A stretch of DNA of 23,758 bases, taken from positions 1 to 23,758 of the forward strand of contig CAJGCF010000014.1 in the NCBI GenBank assembly GCA_904501865.1. Direction: 5' to 3'. Below are positions 6,637 to 12,906 of this stretch, in pieces. The position numbers and the translations under genes were made by a program. The DNA comes from an uncultured Clostridia bacterium (GTDB lineage: Bacteria; Bacillota; Clostridia; Oscillospirales; CAG-272). The notes beneath the pieces were generated by a model, which was not told the origin of the DNA, made no database searches, and saw nothing but the letters and a program-made list of their open reading frames with translations. The stretch's first letter is position 1. The number at the start of each line of letters is the position of its first letter.

Positions 6637-7344
6637 TTGACTTTTTTGGAAAACGGTACGGGTACGCTCCCCGACGAGAGCGCAGATATAGATATTCCTG
6701 CCGAGACGCAGGAGCTTACGACGGAGCATAAGCCGGACGAGGATGCGTATGACGTCTCTGAGCCTGCCGAGGATGCCGAGAACAGTGAGGCAAGCGACAG
6801 GGAGGAGTACGAAAGGCTGATACGCACTAAGTTCAAGGAGCTTTACGCCGCCGACACGCAGAAAATAATAAACAGACGTTTCAAGAAATACAAGGCTCTT
6901 GAAGAAAAGGTGAGTTCTCTTGAGGAGGCACTCAGGCAACAGACACAGACGCGCGAGCTGTCAGACGACGAGCTTGACGCGAGTATAGATAAGTATGAGC
7001 AGGGGCTTTTGGAGAGATTCCCTGAATATCTGGCAAGAAGCGCTAAGCTGAATGAGACGTTCAGACGTCTGTCCAGACTTGCGCTCACAGATAAGGGCTT
7101 TGATATTTACGACGCCTACAAGCTCTCACATTTTGATGAGATATTGCGCGTCGAGAGAGAGAAAGCATCTCTTGAAGCCGAGCGCAGAGTAACGGACGCA
7201 TTTCGGGCAAGAAAAATGAGACCCGATGAGAACGCGTTTTTGCCAAGGAGCGCTCCCGCGCCCTTTGACGTGAGCAGACTCACGAGAAGTCAGCGCGAGA
7301 GCATGGCAAAAAGAGCGGGACGGGGCGAAAAGATACGTTTTTGA
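6637..7344 (+). CDS. Capsid scaffolding-like protein
   Basis: This encodes 235 residues from TTG 6637, chosen because a strong AGGAGG (6625-6630) sits exactly 6 nt upstream. The N-terminal 55 residues are acidic and probably disordered (rich in Glu, Asp, Ala, Thr). The middle is a charged coiled coil (FKKYKALEEKVSSLEEALRQQ), followed by helical and basic segments ending in RAGRGEKIRF. Acidic disordered N-terminus, coiled coil and basic C-terminus match phage scaffolds, and the position directly before the major capsid gene fits. It would template prohead assembly and then be released or degraded. I see no LQxF Prp motif in it. Sequence identity to known scaffolds is not recognisable by eye. 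Confidence 0.7.
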   Translation: MTFLENGTGTLPDESADIDIPAETQELTTEHKPDEDAYDVSEPAEDAENSEASDREEYERLIRTKFKELYAADTQKIINRRFKKYKALEEKVSSLEEALRQQTQTRELSDDELDASIDKYEQGLLERFPEYLARSAKLNETFRRLSRLALTDKGFDIYDAYKLSHFDEILRVEREKASLEAERRVTDAFRARKMRPDENAFLPRSAPAPFDVSRLTRSQRESMAKRAGRGEKIRF

Positions 7345-7525
7345 CGTTTATCCATATAAAATCCCCAAATTCGTCATTTAGCTCGCATAAGCAATAAAAA
7401 ATTGTATTTTTGAGGCGTTTTTAGAAACAAAATATTGAAAAAACAACAAAAACTTTACACAAAATAGGCAAAAAATGCCGAGCGCGTGAGCGCGAGGCAC
7501 AAAAGAAAGGAAAATTTTTAACACA
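7345..7525 (+). promoter_or_regulatory. AT-rich capsid-gene leader with alternative hairpins
   Basis: This 181-bp noncoding gap precedes the major capsid gene in an otherwise tightly packed operon. It is AT-rich except for 7467-7499. There GGCA (7467), TGCC (7476) and GGCA (7496) allow two mutually exclusive stems, the second enclosing CGCG-TGAG-CGCG. The best ribosome site (GAAAGG, 7505-7510) is 15 nt from the ATG, unusually far. It may tune capsid expression. No consensus promoter was found. Confidence 0.4.
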
Positions 7526-8815
7526 ATGATAAAATTCATCACAGACCTCCAGCTCTTCGGTGCAGGCGAGACGGTGCTCGGTACCGAGGGGGAGATAAAC
7601 GTAAATAAGGGCACGGTCAAGGAATATGAGGAGGGCGCGGGACTTTCTCCCGAGATGAGAACCTATTATTCCGACTATCTCATCGACCACGCAGAGCCTG
7701 CGCTCGTACATGACCGCTTCGCGCAGAAGCACACTATCCCCGCAGGTAACGGTAAATCGGTGCAGTTCAGAAAGTACGATCCGCTGCCCAAGATCACTGA
7801 TCCTATAGCCGAGGGCGTGACACCTTCGGGACAGACCATCAATATGGGTACTGTCAATGCGACGGTTGCGCAGTACGGCGGCTACGTTGAGCTTACCGAC
7901 TTGCTCATTATGACGGCTATCGACAACAATCTCTGTATGGCTACAAAGCTTCTCGGCTCTCAGGCGGGAAGAACTCTTGATACCATTTCCAGAGAGGTGC
8001 TTGTTGGAGGTACAAACGTACAGTACGGCGAGGGCAAGGTAAGCTCACGTTCACAGATAGTTGGCGGCAGCGCTAATGCAGAGGAAAACTGTTATCTCAC
8101 GGTAGACGCCATTCGCCGCGCGGTAAGATTCCTCAAGAATCAGAACGCGGAGAAGATAGACGGCGCATACGTGGCTATAATTCACCCCGATTGCGCATAC
8201 GATCTTATGTCCGATCCCAACTGGAAATATCCTCATCAGTATGCAGATCCCACAGCTATATTCGAGGGAGAGATAGGCAAGATAGAGGGCGTGAGATTCA
8301 TCGAAAGTACCGAGGCGAAGGTGTTCCACGCTTCCGACCTTGCGGCAGACGCAAGAACTCTTGAGGTCGCGGCAGCGGCTCAGGAAAGTGCCACTGTCAG
8401 CTTCAAAACTGGCGCGGGCGTTGCGGCAGACGAGCTCGTTGGCAGAGAAGTGCTTATCGGCGGCAAGAAATACTACGTTTCTGCCAATACCGCCTCCTCC
8501 ATCACTCTCTGCGAGGACTCCACAAAGGTAACTCCCGCATCCGTTACCTGCAAAGCGGGCGATATCATCTATCCCGGAGAGGCGGGCGCGGAGGGCGTTG
8601 ACGTCTACGCAACCCTCATCTTCGGTGAGAACGCATACGGAACGACCTCTCTTGAAAACGGCGGACTTGAGCATATAGTCAAGCAGCTCGGAAGTGCCGG
8701 AAGCTCCGACCCTCTCAATCAGAGAGCAACAGTTGGCTGGAAGGCTACCAAGGTCACCGTTCGTCTTTGTGAGGCATTTATGATTCGTATCGAGACAGCC
8801 GCATCGGCTCTTTAA
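7526..8815 (+). CDS. Major capsid protein, N4-gp56-like family
   Basis: This encodes 429 residues. Conserved blocks include YYSDYLIDHAEPALVHDRFAQ, the GKSVQFRKYDPLPKITDPIAEG strand, YGGYVELTDLL, RTLDTISREVLVGG and VAIIHPDCAYDLMSDP. Near the end are GVDVYATLIFGENAYG and the final GWKATKVTVRLCEAFMIRIE. Together these match the HK97-fold N4-gp56 capsid group. The first 11 residues, MIKFITDLQLF followed by GAGE, look like the Prp cleavage site of ribosomal L27 (LQLF|A), so the mature chain may begin at Gly12. Residues about 268-357 form an apparent insertion between two conserved blocks, rich in beta-type sequence, that could be a surface domain. The frame is intact. A strong hairpin follows the stop. 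Confidence 0.88.
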   Translation: MIKFITDLQLFGAGETVLGTEGEINVNKGTVKEYEEGAGLSPEMRTYYSDYLIDHAEPALVHDRFAQKHTIPAGNGKSVQFRKYDPLPKITDPIAEGVTPSGQTINMGTVNATVAQYGGYVELTDLLIMTAIDNNLCMATKLLGSQAGRTLDTISREVLVGGTNVQYGEGKVSSRSQIVGGSANAEENCYLTVDAIRRAVRFLKNQNAEKIDGAYVAIIHPDCAYDLMSDPNWKYPHQYADPTAIFEGEIGKIEGVRFIESTEAKVFHASDLAADARTLEVAAAAQESATVSFKTGAGVAADELVGREVLIGGKKYYVSANTASSITLCEDSTKVTPASVTCKAGDIIYPGEAGAEGVDVYATLIFGENAYGTTSLENGGLEHIVKQLGSAGSSDPLNQRATVGWKATKVTVRLCEAFMIRIETAASAL

Positions 8816-8826
8816 GATACCAATCA

Positions 8827-8855
8827 GTGGGACCCCTTTTGTAAAGGGGTCCCAC
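8827..8855. repeat. Perfect 13-bp hairpin after the capsid gene
   Basis: GTGGGACCCCTTT (8827-8839), loop TGT, AAAGGGGTCCCAC (8843-8855): a perfect GC-rich stem 11 bp after the capsid stop. The bases that follow are ACACCCCCAAAAATTT, not an immediate T-tract. It is therefore at best a partial terminator or 3'-end stabiliser for the capsid message. It also resembles a mobile palindromic intergenic repeat. Confidence 0.75.
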
Positions 8856-8913
8856 ACCCCCAAAAATTTCATCAATAATATTTATGCCGCCACGGGCGGC
8901 GGAAAGGACAAGT

Positions 8914-9282
8914 ATGGATAAATACAAGGAAAACATAGCCGCGCTAAAGGCGGAATACGAGATGAAGCTTGCCGAAAAGGAGGCGGAGAACGCCAGACTT
9001 CGCGGCGAGAGGCAGAGTGCCCAAGATAAAGAAAAGGCGGCAGCGAGAGAGTATGAGGAATATCTCAACGAGTATATCTCGGTAAAGCTATTTAAGGATA
9101 ATGACCGCTACCGTGACGACGTTTACGTTGCGGTCAACGGACAGAACTGCATTATAAAAAGGGGAGAATGGGTGAGAATAAAGAGAAAATTCGCGCTCGT
9201 TCTCGATGCCTCCGAGATCCAGGATATGAAGACTGCGGAGCATATAGAGCGTGAGCAGAGAAGATTTGCCGAAAGCTTGTAA
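8914..9282 (+). CDS. Small conserved phage head-region protein, unknown function
   Basis: This encodes 122 residues from ATG 8914 with AAAGGA about 6 nt upstream; an ATG 30 nt earlier lacks a site. The N-terminal 50 residues are a highly charged coiled coil (IAALKAEYEMKLAEKEAENARLRGE). The C-terminal half has FKDNDRYRDDVYVAVNGQNCIIKRGEWVRIKRKFALVLDASEIQDMKTAEHIE. This VNGxxxxIKRGxxVxVP-like block recurs, from memory, in small proteins just after capsid genes of Clostridial phages. It is the last gene of the head block and is followed by a terminator. It may be a minor head or completion protein. Where a full phage would go on to connectors and tail genes, host-like sequence begins instead. 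Confidence 0.65.
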   Translation: MDKYKENIAALKAEYEMKLAEKEAENARLRGERQSAQDKEKAAAREYEEYLNEYISVKLFKDNDRYRDDVYVAVNGQNCIIKRGEWVRIKRKFALVLDASEIQDMKTAEHIEREQRRFAESL

Positions 9283-9291
9283 ATAATAAAG

Positions 9292-9314
9292 GCGCCCGAC
9301 TAGCCGTCGGGCGC
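9292..9314 (+). terminator. Terminator ending the head operon
   Basis: GCGCCCGAC (9292-9300), loop TAGCC, GTCGGGCGC (9306-9314): a perfect 9-bp GC-rich stem 9 bp after the last phage stop. It is followed by TTGGATTTTC, a short imperfect T-run. Confidence 0.7.
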
Positions 9315-9350
9315 TTGGATTTTCTCGCCCTTCTCCCAAAGAGAAAAGTC

Positions 9351-9379
9351 TTGACAGATGGGCATAAAAGATATATAAT
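9351..9379 (+). promoter_or_regulatory. Sigma-A promoter for the membrane protein gene
   Basis: TTGACA 9351-9356, 17-bp spacer, TATAAT 9374-9379. It starts a new transcription unit right after the phage terminator, which marks the functional boundary of the phage block. Confidence 0.8.
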
Positions 9380-9387
9380 GTAAGTGC

Positions 9388-9404
9388 TTGGAACACGTTT
9401 CCAA
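9388..9404. promoter_or_regulatory. Dyad at the transcription start (operator candidate)
   Basis: TTGGAA-CACGT-TTCCAA lies 9 bp after the -10, over or just past the expected transcription start. This is a typical repressor position. No cognate regulator can be named. Confidence 0.4.
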
Positions 9405-9428
9405 ATCATATAAATATTGGAGAAAGCT

Positions 9429-11120
9429 ATGAAAAGTAACAAATCTAAGATAATCCTATCAATAGTATCGGGTATTATTTTTACGTCAGTATCCTTTTAC
9501 GTACTACTACCCGCTATAAATCCCGCCTCCCCTGGATTCTGGATGTATCTTGCGACGGTAATACTGTCGTTTGCATATCCTTTTATATTTAGTGGGGACA
9601 TCATAAAAAAATCTTATGGCGGTAAAAACATCAAGATAAAATTCGAGTCGGGAATTTCCAAATCGAAAATTTTACCGATAGTATTAGTTCTGGCACCCGT
9701 GGTGATAACGGTTATAGGCAGTATTATATCTTCTACCTTCTTCAATGCGCGCGGCTATGCGTCTGTGATTACGGTACAGGAGGCGGTCTTTGCGGAAGAT
9801 ATGAAGGAGACAAACGAGGTCACCAATATTGCTCTTATGGACGGCGAGAGCGCGCGTATTATAGGAAACAGAACGCTGGGATCACTATCAGACGTGGTCT
9901 CGCAGTACGAGATATCCGACACGTATACTCAAATTAACTACAAGCATACTCCTAAGAAGGTTGCGAATCTTGAGTACGCGGACTTCTTTAAATGGATATC
10001 CAATATGGATAAGGGTATCCCCGGATACGTTATGGTGGATCCCGTAAACAACACGGCGGAATATGTAAAGCTTGATTCTCCCCTGCGCTACGTTGATAGC
10101 GGATATCTCGGGGACGATCTTATGCGAAAGCTTCGATTTGACTATCCTACGAAAATATTTGACGATTTCGTAAGCTTTGAGATAGACGAGCAGGGCAAGC
10201 CCTACTACATCATCTCGTGCCTTATGCCCAAGATATTCCCATTTGGAGCTATGGACGTCAGTGAGGTAATAATATTCGATCCCTGCACGGGAGATAGCGA
10301 AATATATTCTGTCGGAGAGGTTCCCCCGTGGGTAGACGCCGTATATTCGGGTGACCTTGCCGAGCAGAAGTATAATTGGCACGGAACTCTGTCGGGCGGC
10401 TTTATGAATAGCATAATTGGAAATAAGGACTGCAAGCAGACCACCGACGATTACGGCTATATAGTTATCGGTGATGACGTATGGTACTTTACGGGAGTCA
10501 CCTCGGTAACCAGTGACGAGTCCAATATAGGCTTCATTATAAGTAACGCACGCACCGGTGAATATAAATATTACTCGGTAGTAGGTGCCGAGGAGTACAG
10601 TGCGATGATGGCGGCCGAGGGAGAGGTTCAGGAAAAGGGCTACGTGGCATCTTTCCCGTCGCTTATAAACGTAAAGGGTCAGGCGACCTATATTATGGTG
10701 CTCAAGGACGCGGGAGGACTTGTCAAGCTCTATGCGCTTGTCAACGTTGAGCAGTATGGAATAGTTGCCACGGGAAGCACTCAGGCAGAGGCTATGAGAG
10801 CATACAAGGAGTTGCTCGTGCAAAACGGTGTTATTGACGCGGGAGACGTCGAGGACTCAGATACGACCAAGACCGTCACGGGCGTGGTAAATGATATAAA
10901 GACCGTTACGGTGAACGGAAACACGGTGTTCTACATTGATATCGGTGACACAAACGTGTACCGCGGCTCTGTGAAATACGTTGACGGACAGTACGTAGGC
11001 GAGGAGCTGGTATTTGCCAAGATAGGAGACAACCTTTCTATAACCTACGTATATGATGAGGAGGATACGTCTGGCGTTAAGGAAATATGGGGCATAGCTT
11101 TTTTGGGCGATGCAGAATGA
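9429..11120 (+). CDS. Conserved three-TM membrane protein with large extracytoplasmic region
   Basis: This encodes 563 residues. Start ATG 9429 has GGAG (9419-9422) 6 nt upstream; the TTG at 9417 overlaps that site. Hydrophobic segments lie near residues 8-27, 37-56 and 81-102. The remaining 450 or so residues are soluble and beta-rich, with no catalytic motif I recognise. A long conserved-looking stretch around GYVMVDPVNNTAEYV, YIISCLMPKIFPFG, DVWYFTGVTSV and LVKLYALVNVEQYGIVATG resembles Clostridial membrane proteins I recall only as hypothetical. A C-terminal part (KTVTGVVNDIKTVTVNGNTVFYIDIGD) may be a separate small beta domain. It has its own promoter and operator-like dyad. Function unknown; an envelope role is inferred from topology only. 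Confidence 0.8.
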   Translation: MKSNKSKIILSIVSGIIFTSVSFYVLLPAINPASPGFWMYLATVILSFAYPFIFSGDIIKKSYGGKNIKIKFESGISKSKILPIVLVLAPVVITVIGSIISSTFFNARGYASVITVQEAVFAEDMKETNEVTNIALMDGESARIIGNRTLGSLSDVVSQYEISDTYTQINYKHTPKKVANLEYADFFKWISNMDKGIPGYVMVDPVNNTAEYVKLDSPLRYVDSGYLGDDLMRKLRFDYPTKIFDDFVSFEIDEQGKPYYIISCLMPKIFPFGAMDVSEVIIFDPCTGDSEIYSVGEVPPWVDAVYSGDLAEQKYNWHGTLSGGFMNSIIGNKDCKQTTDDYGYIVIGDDVWYFTGVTSVTSDESNIGFIISNARTGEYKYYSVVGAEEYSAMMAAEGEVQEKGYVASFPSLINVKGQATYIMVLKDAGGLVKLYALVNVEQYGIVATGSTQAEAMRAYKELLVQNGVIDAGDVEDSDTTKTVTGVVNDIKTVTVNGNTVFYIDIGDTNVYRGSVKYVDGQYVGEELVFAKIGDNLSITYVYDEEDTSGVKEIWGIAFLGDAE

Positions 11121-11150
11121 TAAAATGAAATAAATCTAAAGTGTAGGCAA

Positions 11151-11156
11151 TATAAT
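11151..11156 (+). promoter_or_regulatory. Possible -10 element before the lipase-like gene
   Basis: A perfect TATAAT stands 21 bp before the ATG at 11178, but no recognisable -35 lies 17 bp upstream. The gene may instead be read through from 9429, since no terminator was seen in the 57-bp gap. Confidence 0.3.
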
Positions 11157-11177
11157 ATATGAGAGAGGGGGAGTGCT

Positions 11178-12263
11178 ATGTCAACTATGTTCGAATATAT
11201 AAAATGGCGAGGAGATCTGTCCTTTACGGATAACAGACTCAATGAGGTCGACGGAGCTATTCTTTCTATGATCTCTTATATAGACTTTGGTGCTATTAGC
11301 GGCGGTCGCGATATGCTTTTGCGTGATGCGGCGCAGGGATACTGTCCCGATATGAAATACGATAGCGTAAGGCTCGGACTCATAATTCCGTCGAAGAATA
11401 TCAATAAGCTATTCTGCGATGCGGCGGCAAGCAAAAGGTTTGGCACTCTGACGGTCAGTGACTATCAGGCAAAGACCAGCGATGAGGAGAACTGTCAGTT
11501 TGCAGCGGTGAGCTTTCATATGCCAAACAAGAGAGTGGTCGTGGTGTTCAGAGGCACGGACGACTCCATTGTCGGTTGGCGAGAGGATTTTTGCCTCTCT
11601 TATCTTGATGAGATCCCCTCGCAGAGATTGGCTGTCGAGTATATCGAGATGATAGCCGACAAATACCCCGACCGTCGAATATATATATGCGGTCACTCAA
11701 AGGGCGGCAACCTTTCCATGTACGCTACCGTCAACTGCTCGGCGGATACGAGAGAGAGAATAATCAGGTCGTATTGCTACGACGGCCCCGGGCTTTCAAG
11801 GAAAATGGTGAGCTCGCAGGAGTTCAGAGATTCTTCTCGCAAGCTTCAGATATACGTGCCGCAATCCTCTTATATAGGCACTATGTTTGAGCGGGGAAAG
11901 AGATACACGGTGATAAATTCAGGGCGGCAGGGAGCCAGACAGCACGATTCTTTTTCCTGGTCGGTAGACGTGTCGGAGTTTGAACGTGTTCCCGAGCTCT
12001 CTCCCAAGGGAAAGAAAAACGAGGAGCAGTTCCGCGCGAGTATGGACAGAATGACACCCCAGGAGAAAAAGGATTTTGTAGAGACCTTCTTTTCAATGGT
12101 GTATTCCACGGGAGCGCATACACTCACCGATTTTTCAAGCGGCGGCTTAAAAAAGCTTAACGTTATAATTAAAAACTACAGCGGCCTTGATAAGCCCAAA
12201 AGGGAAATGTTGATAAAGCTTATAGGAAAGCTTTTCGACGTAAAACTTATAAGCGCCGATTAA
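11178..12263 (+). CDS. DUF2974 (Mbeg1-like) lipase-type alpha/beta hydrolase
   Basis: This encodes 361 residues from ATG 11178, preceded by a strong GGGGGAG. The N-terminus (FTDNRLNEVDGAILSMISYIDF) is the signature of DUF2974 proteins. RGTDDS (about 125-130) is the lipase class-3-like oxyanion segment, and GHSKGG (172-177) carries the nucleophile Ser174 in the GxSxGG elbow. A later VINSGRQGARQHDSFSW holds a candidate His. There is no signal peptide, so it is probably cytoplasmic. Family members are poorly characterised; substrate is unknown, with a lipid or other ester plausible from the fold. It ends just before a bidirectional terminator facing the SRP operon. Confidence 0.85.
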   Translation: MSTMFEYIKWRGDLSFTDNRLNEVDGAILSMISYIDFGAISGGRDMLLRDAAQGYCPDMKYDSVRLGLIIPSKNINKLFCDAAASKRFGTLTVSDYQAKTSDEENCQFAAVSFHMPNKRVVVVFRGTDDSIVGWREDFCLSYLDEIPSQRLAVEYIEMIADKYPDRRIYICGHSKGGNLSMYATVNCSADTRERIIRSYCYDGPGLSRKMVSSQEFRDSSRKLQIYVPQSSYIGTMFERGKRYTVINSGRQGARQHDSFSWSVDVSEFERVPELSPKGKKNEEQFRASMDRMTPQEKKDFVETFFSMVYSTGAHTLTDFSSGGLKKLNVIIKNYSGLDKPKREMLIKLIGKLFDVKLISAD

Positions 12264-12300
12264 AAAATATCGGATACGCATTTGCGTATCCGATATTTTT
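12263..12300. terminator. Bidirectional intrinsic terminator
   Basis: AAAAATATCGGATACGCA and its exact reverse complement form an 18-bp perfect stem around a TT loop. A/T ends give a U-tract in both directions. It serves the converging lipase-like gene (plus) and the ylxM-khpA operon (minus). Confidence 0.92.
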
Positions 12301-12305
12301 ACGTA

Positions 12306-12542
12306 TTATCTTATATCTACGTTGACCTTTTTTTCAGATCCTGCGGCAGCGGCTTTGATGACCATACGGATAGCCTTAGCGATTTTACCGCCCTTGCCGA
12401 TAACCATTCCCATATCCTCGGGAGCAACACTCAGAGTGAGATTTATGTTGTTTTCAGTCTCCTCACAAAGAACGACTACCTGATCGGGATCGTCAACGAT
12501 AGCTACGGCGATATTATGCAGGGTTTCTTTCAAATTCACCAT
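12306..12542 (-). CDS. khpA: KhpA, KH-domain RNA-binding protein
   Basis: This encodes 78 residues, the usual KhpA (YlqC) length. The KH signature GMVIGKGGKIAKAIR (GxxG loop about 48-52) is intact and the N-terminus (MVNLKETLHNIAVAIVDDPDQVVV) is typical. KhpA binds RNA, often as a dimer with KhpB, and affects cell size and division and some regulatory RNAs in Gram-positive bacteria. Start ATG 12542 follows AAGGAG. It is the last gene of the operon. In many Firmicutes rimM and trmD come next, but here transcription ends at the terminator at 12263-12300. Confidence 0.95.
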   Translation of the reverse strand: MVNLKETLHNIAVAIVDDPDQVVVLCEETENNINLTLSVAPEDMGMVIGKGGKIAKAIRMVIKAAAAGSEKKVNVDIR

Positions 12543-12572
12543 TAGTATCTCCTTAAAAACGGCTGGCGACTA

Positions 12573-12815
12573 TCAGTCGATTATGCCGGACTTTTTAAGA
12601 AGAGACTTAACGGTCTCTGTGGGCTGAGCACCCTTTGCGAGCCAATCCTTAGCCTTGTCAGCGTCGAGCTTTACGTCAGCGGGATCTGTGGTGGGGTTGT
12701 AGTAGCCTATCTCCTCGATGAAACGACCGTCTCTGGGATAGCGGCTGTCTGCAACAACTACGCGGTAGAAGGGAGCCTTCTTAGCGCCCATTCTTCTAAG
12801 TCTGATTTTTACCAT
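12573..12815 (-). CDS. rpsP: 30S ribosomal protein bS16
   Basis: This encodes 80 residues beginning MVKIRLRRMGAKKAPFYRVVVAD, the invariant start of bS16, followed by PRDGRFIEEIGYYNP and a C-terminal helix ending LLKKSGIID. I chose ATG 12815 because GGAGG lies just upstream; a TTG five codons earlier would overlap the ribosome site. bS16 is an early-binding small-subunit protein that stabilises 16S rRNA folding. It lies 91 bp downstream of ffh and 30 bp upstream of khpA in the standard Firmicute order. Confidence 0.97.
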   Translation of the reverse strand: MVKIRLRRMGAKKAPFYRVVVADSRYPRDGRFIEEIGYYNPTTDPADVKLDADKAKDWLAKGAQPTETVKSLLKKSGIID

Positions 12816-12906
12816 TTTTCTGTCCTCCAAAATATGTTTTTTAATTGTTTTTATATTCCGTTATGCCTGTTATTCGGCTTAAAGGTAGCTTTAGCTGATG
12901 TCAGCA

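Noticed and set aside
8827..8855. Standard intrinsic terminator after the capsid gene
   Set aside because: The stem is perfect, but the following bases are C- and A-rich rather than T-rich, so I list it as a hairpin of uncertain role.
8051..8875. 274-codon open frame on the minus strand
   Set aside because: It is antisense to the capsid gene and begins beyond the hairpin. Codon pattern and motifs support the plus-strand capsid instead.
2109..9298. 10-bp direct repeat AAGGCGCCCG at 2109-2118 and 9289-9298 bracketing the head genes, possible att sites
   Set aside because: The copies are short and GC-rich, and each lies in a hairpin-forming stretch (the right one is the terminator stem). There is no integrase or tRNA nearby, so chance is as likely as an attachment core.
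9888..10823. 311-codon open frame on the minus strand
   Set aside because: It lies entirely within the membrane protein gene and shadows it. There is no ribosome site or promoter, and the translation has no recognisable motifs.
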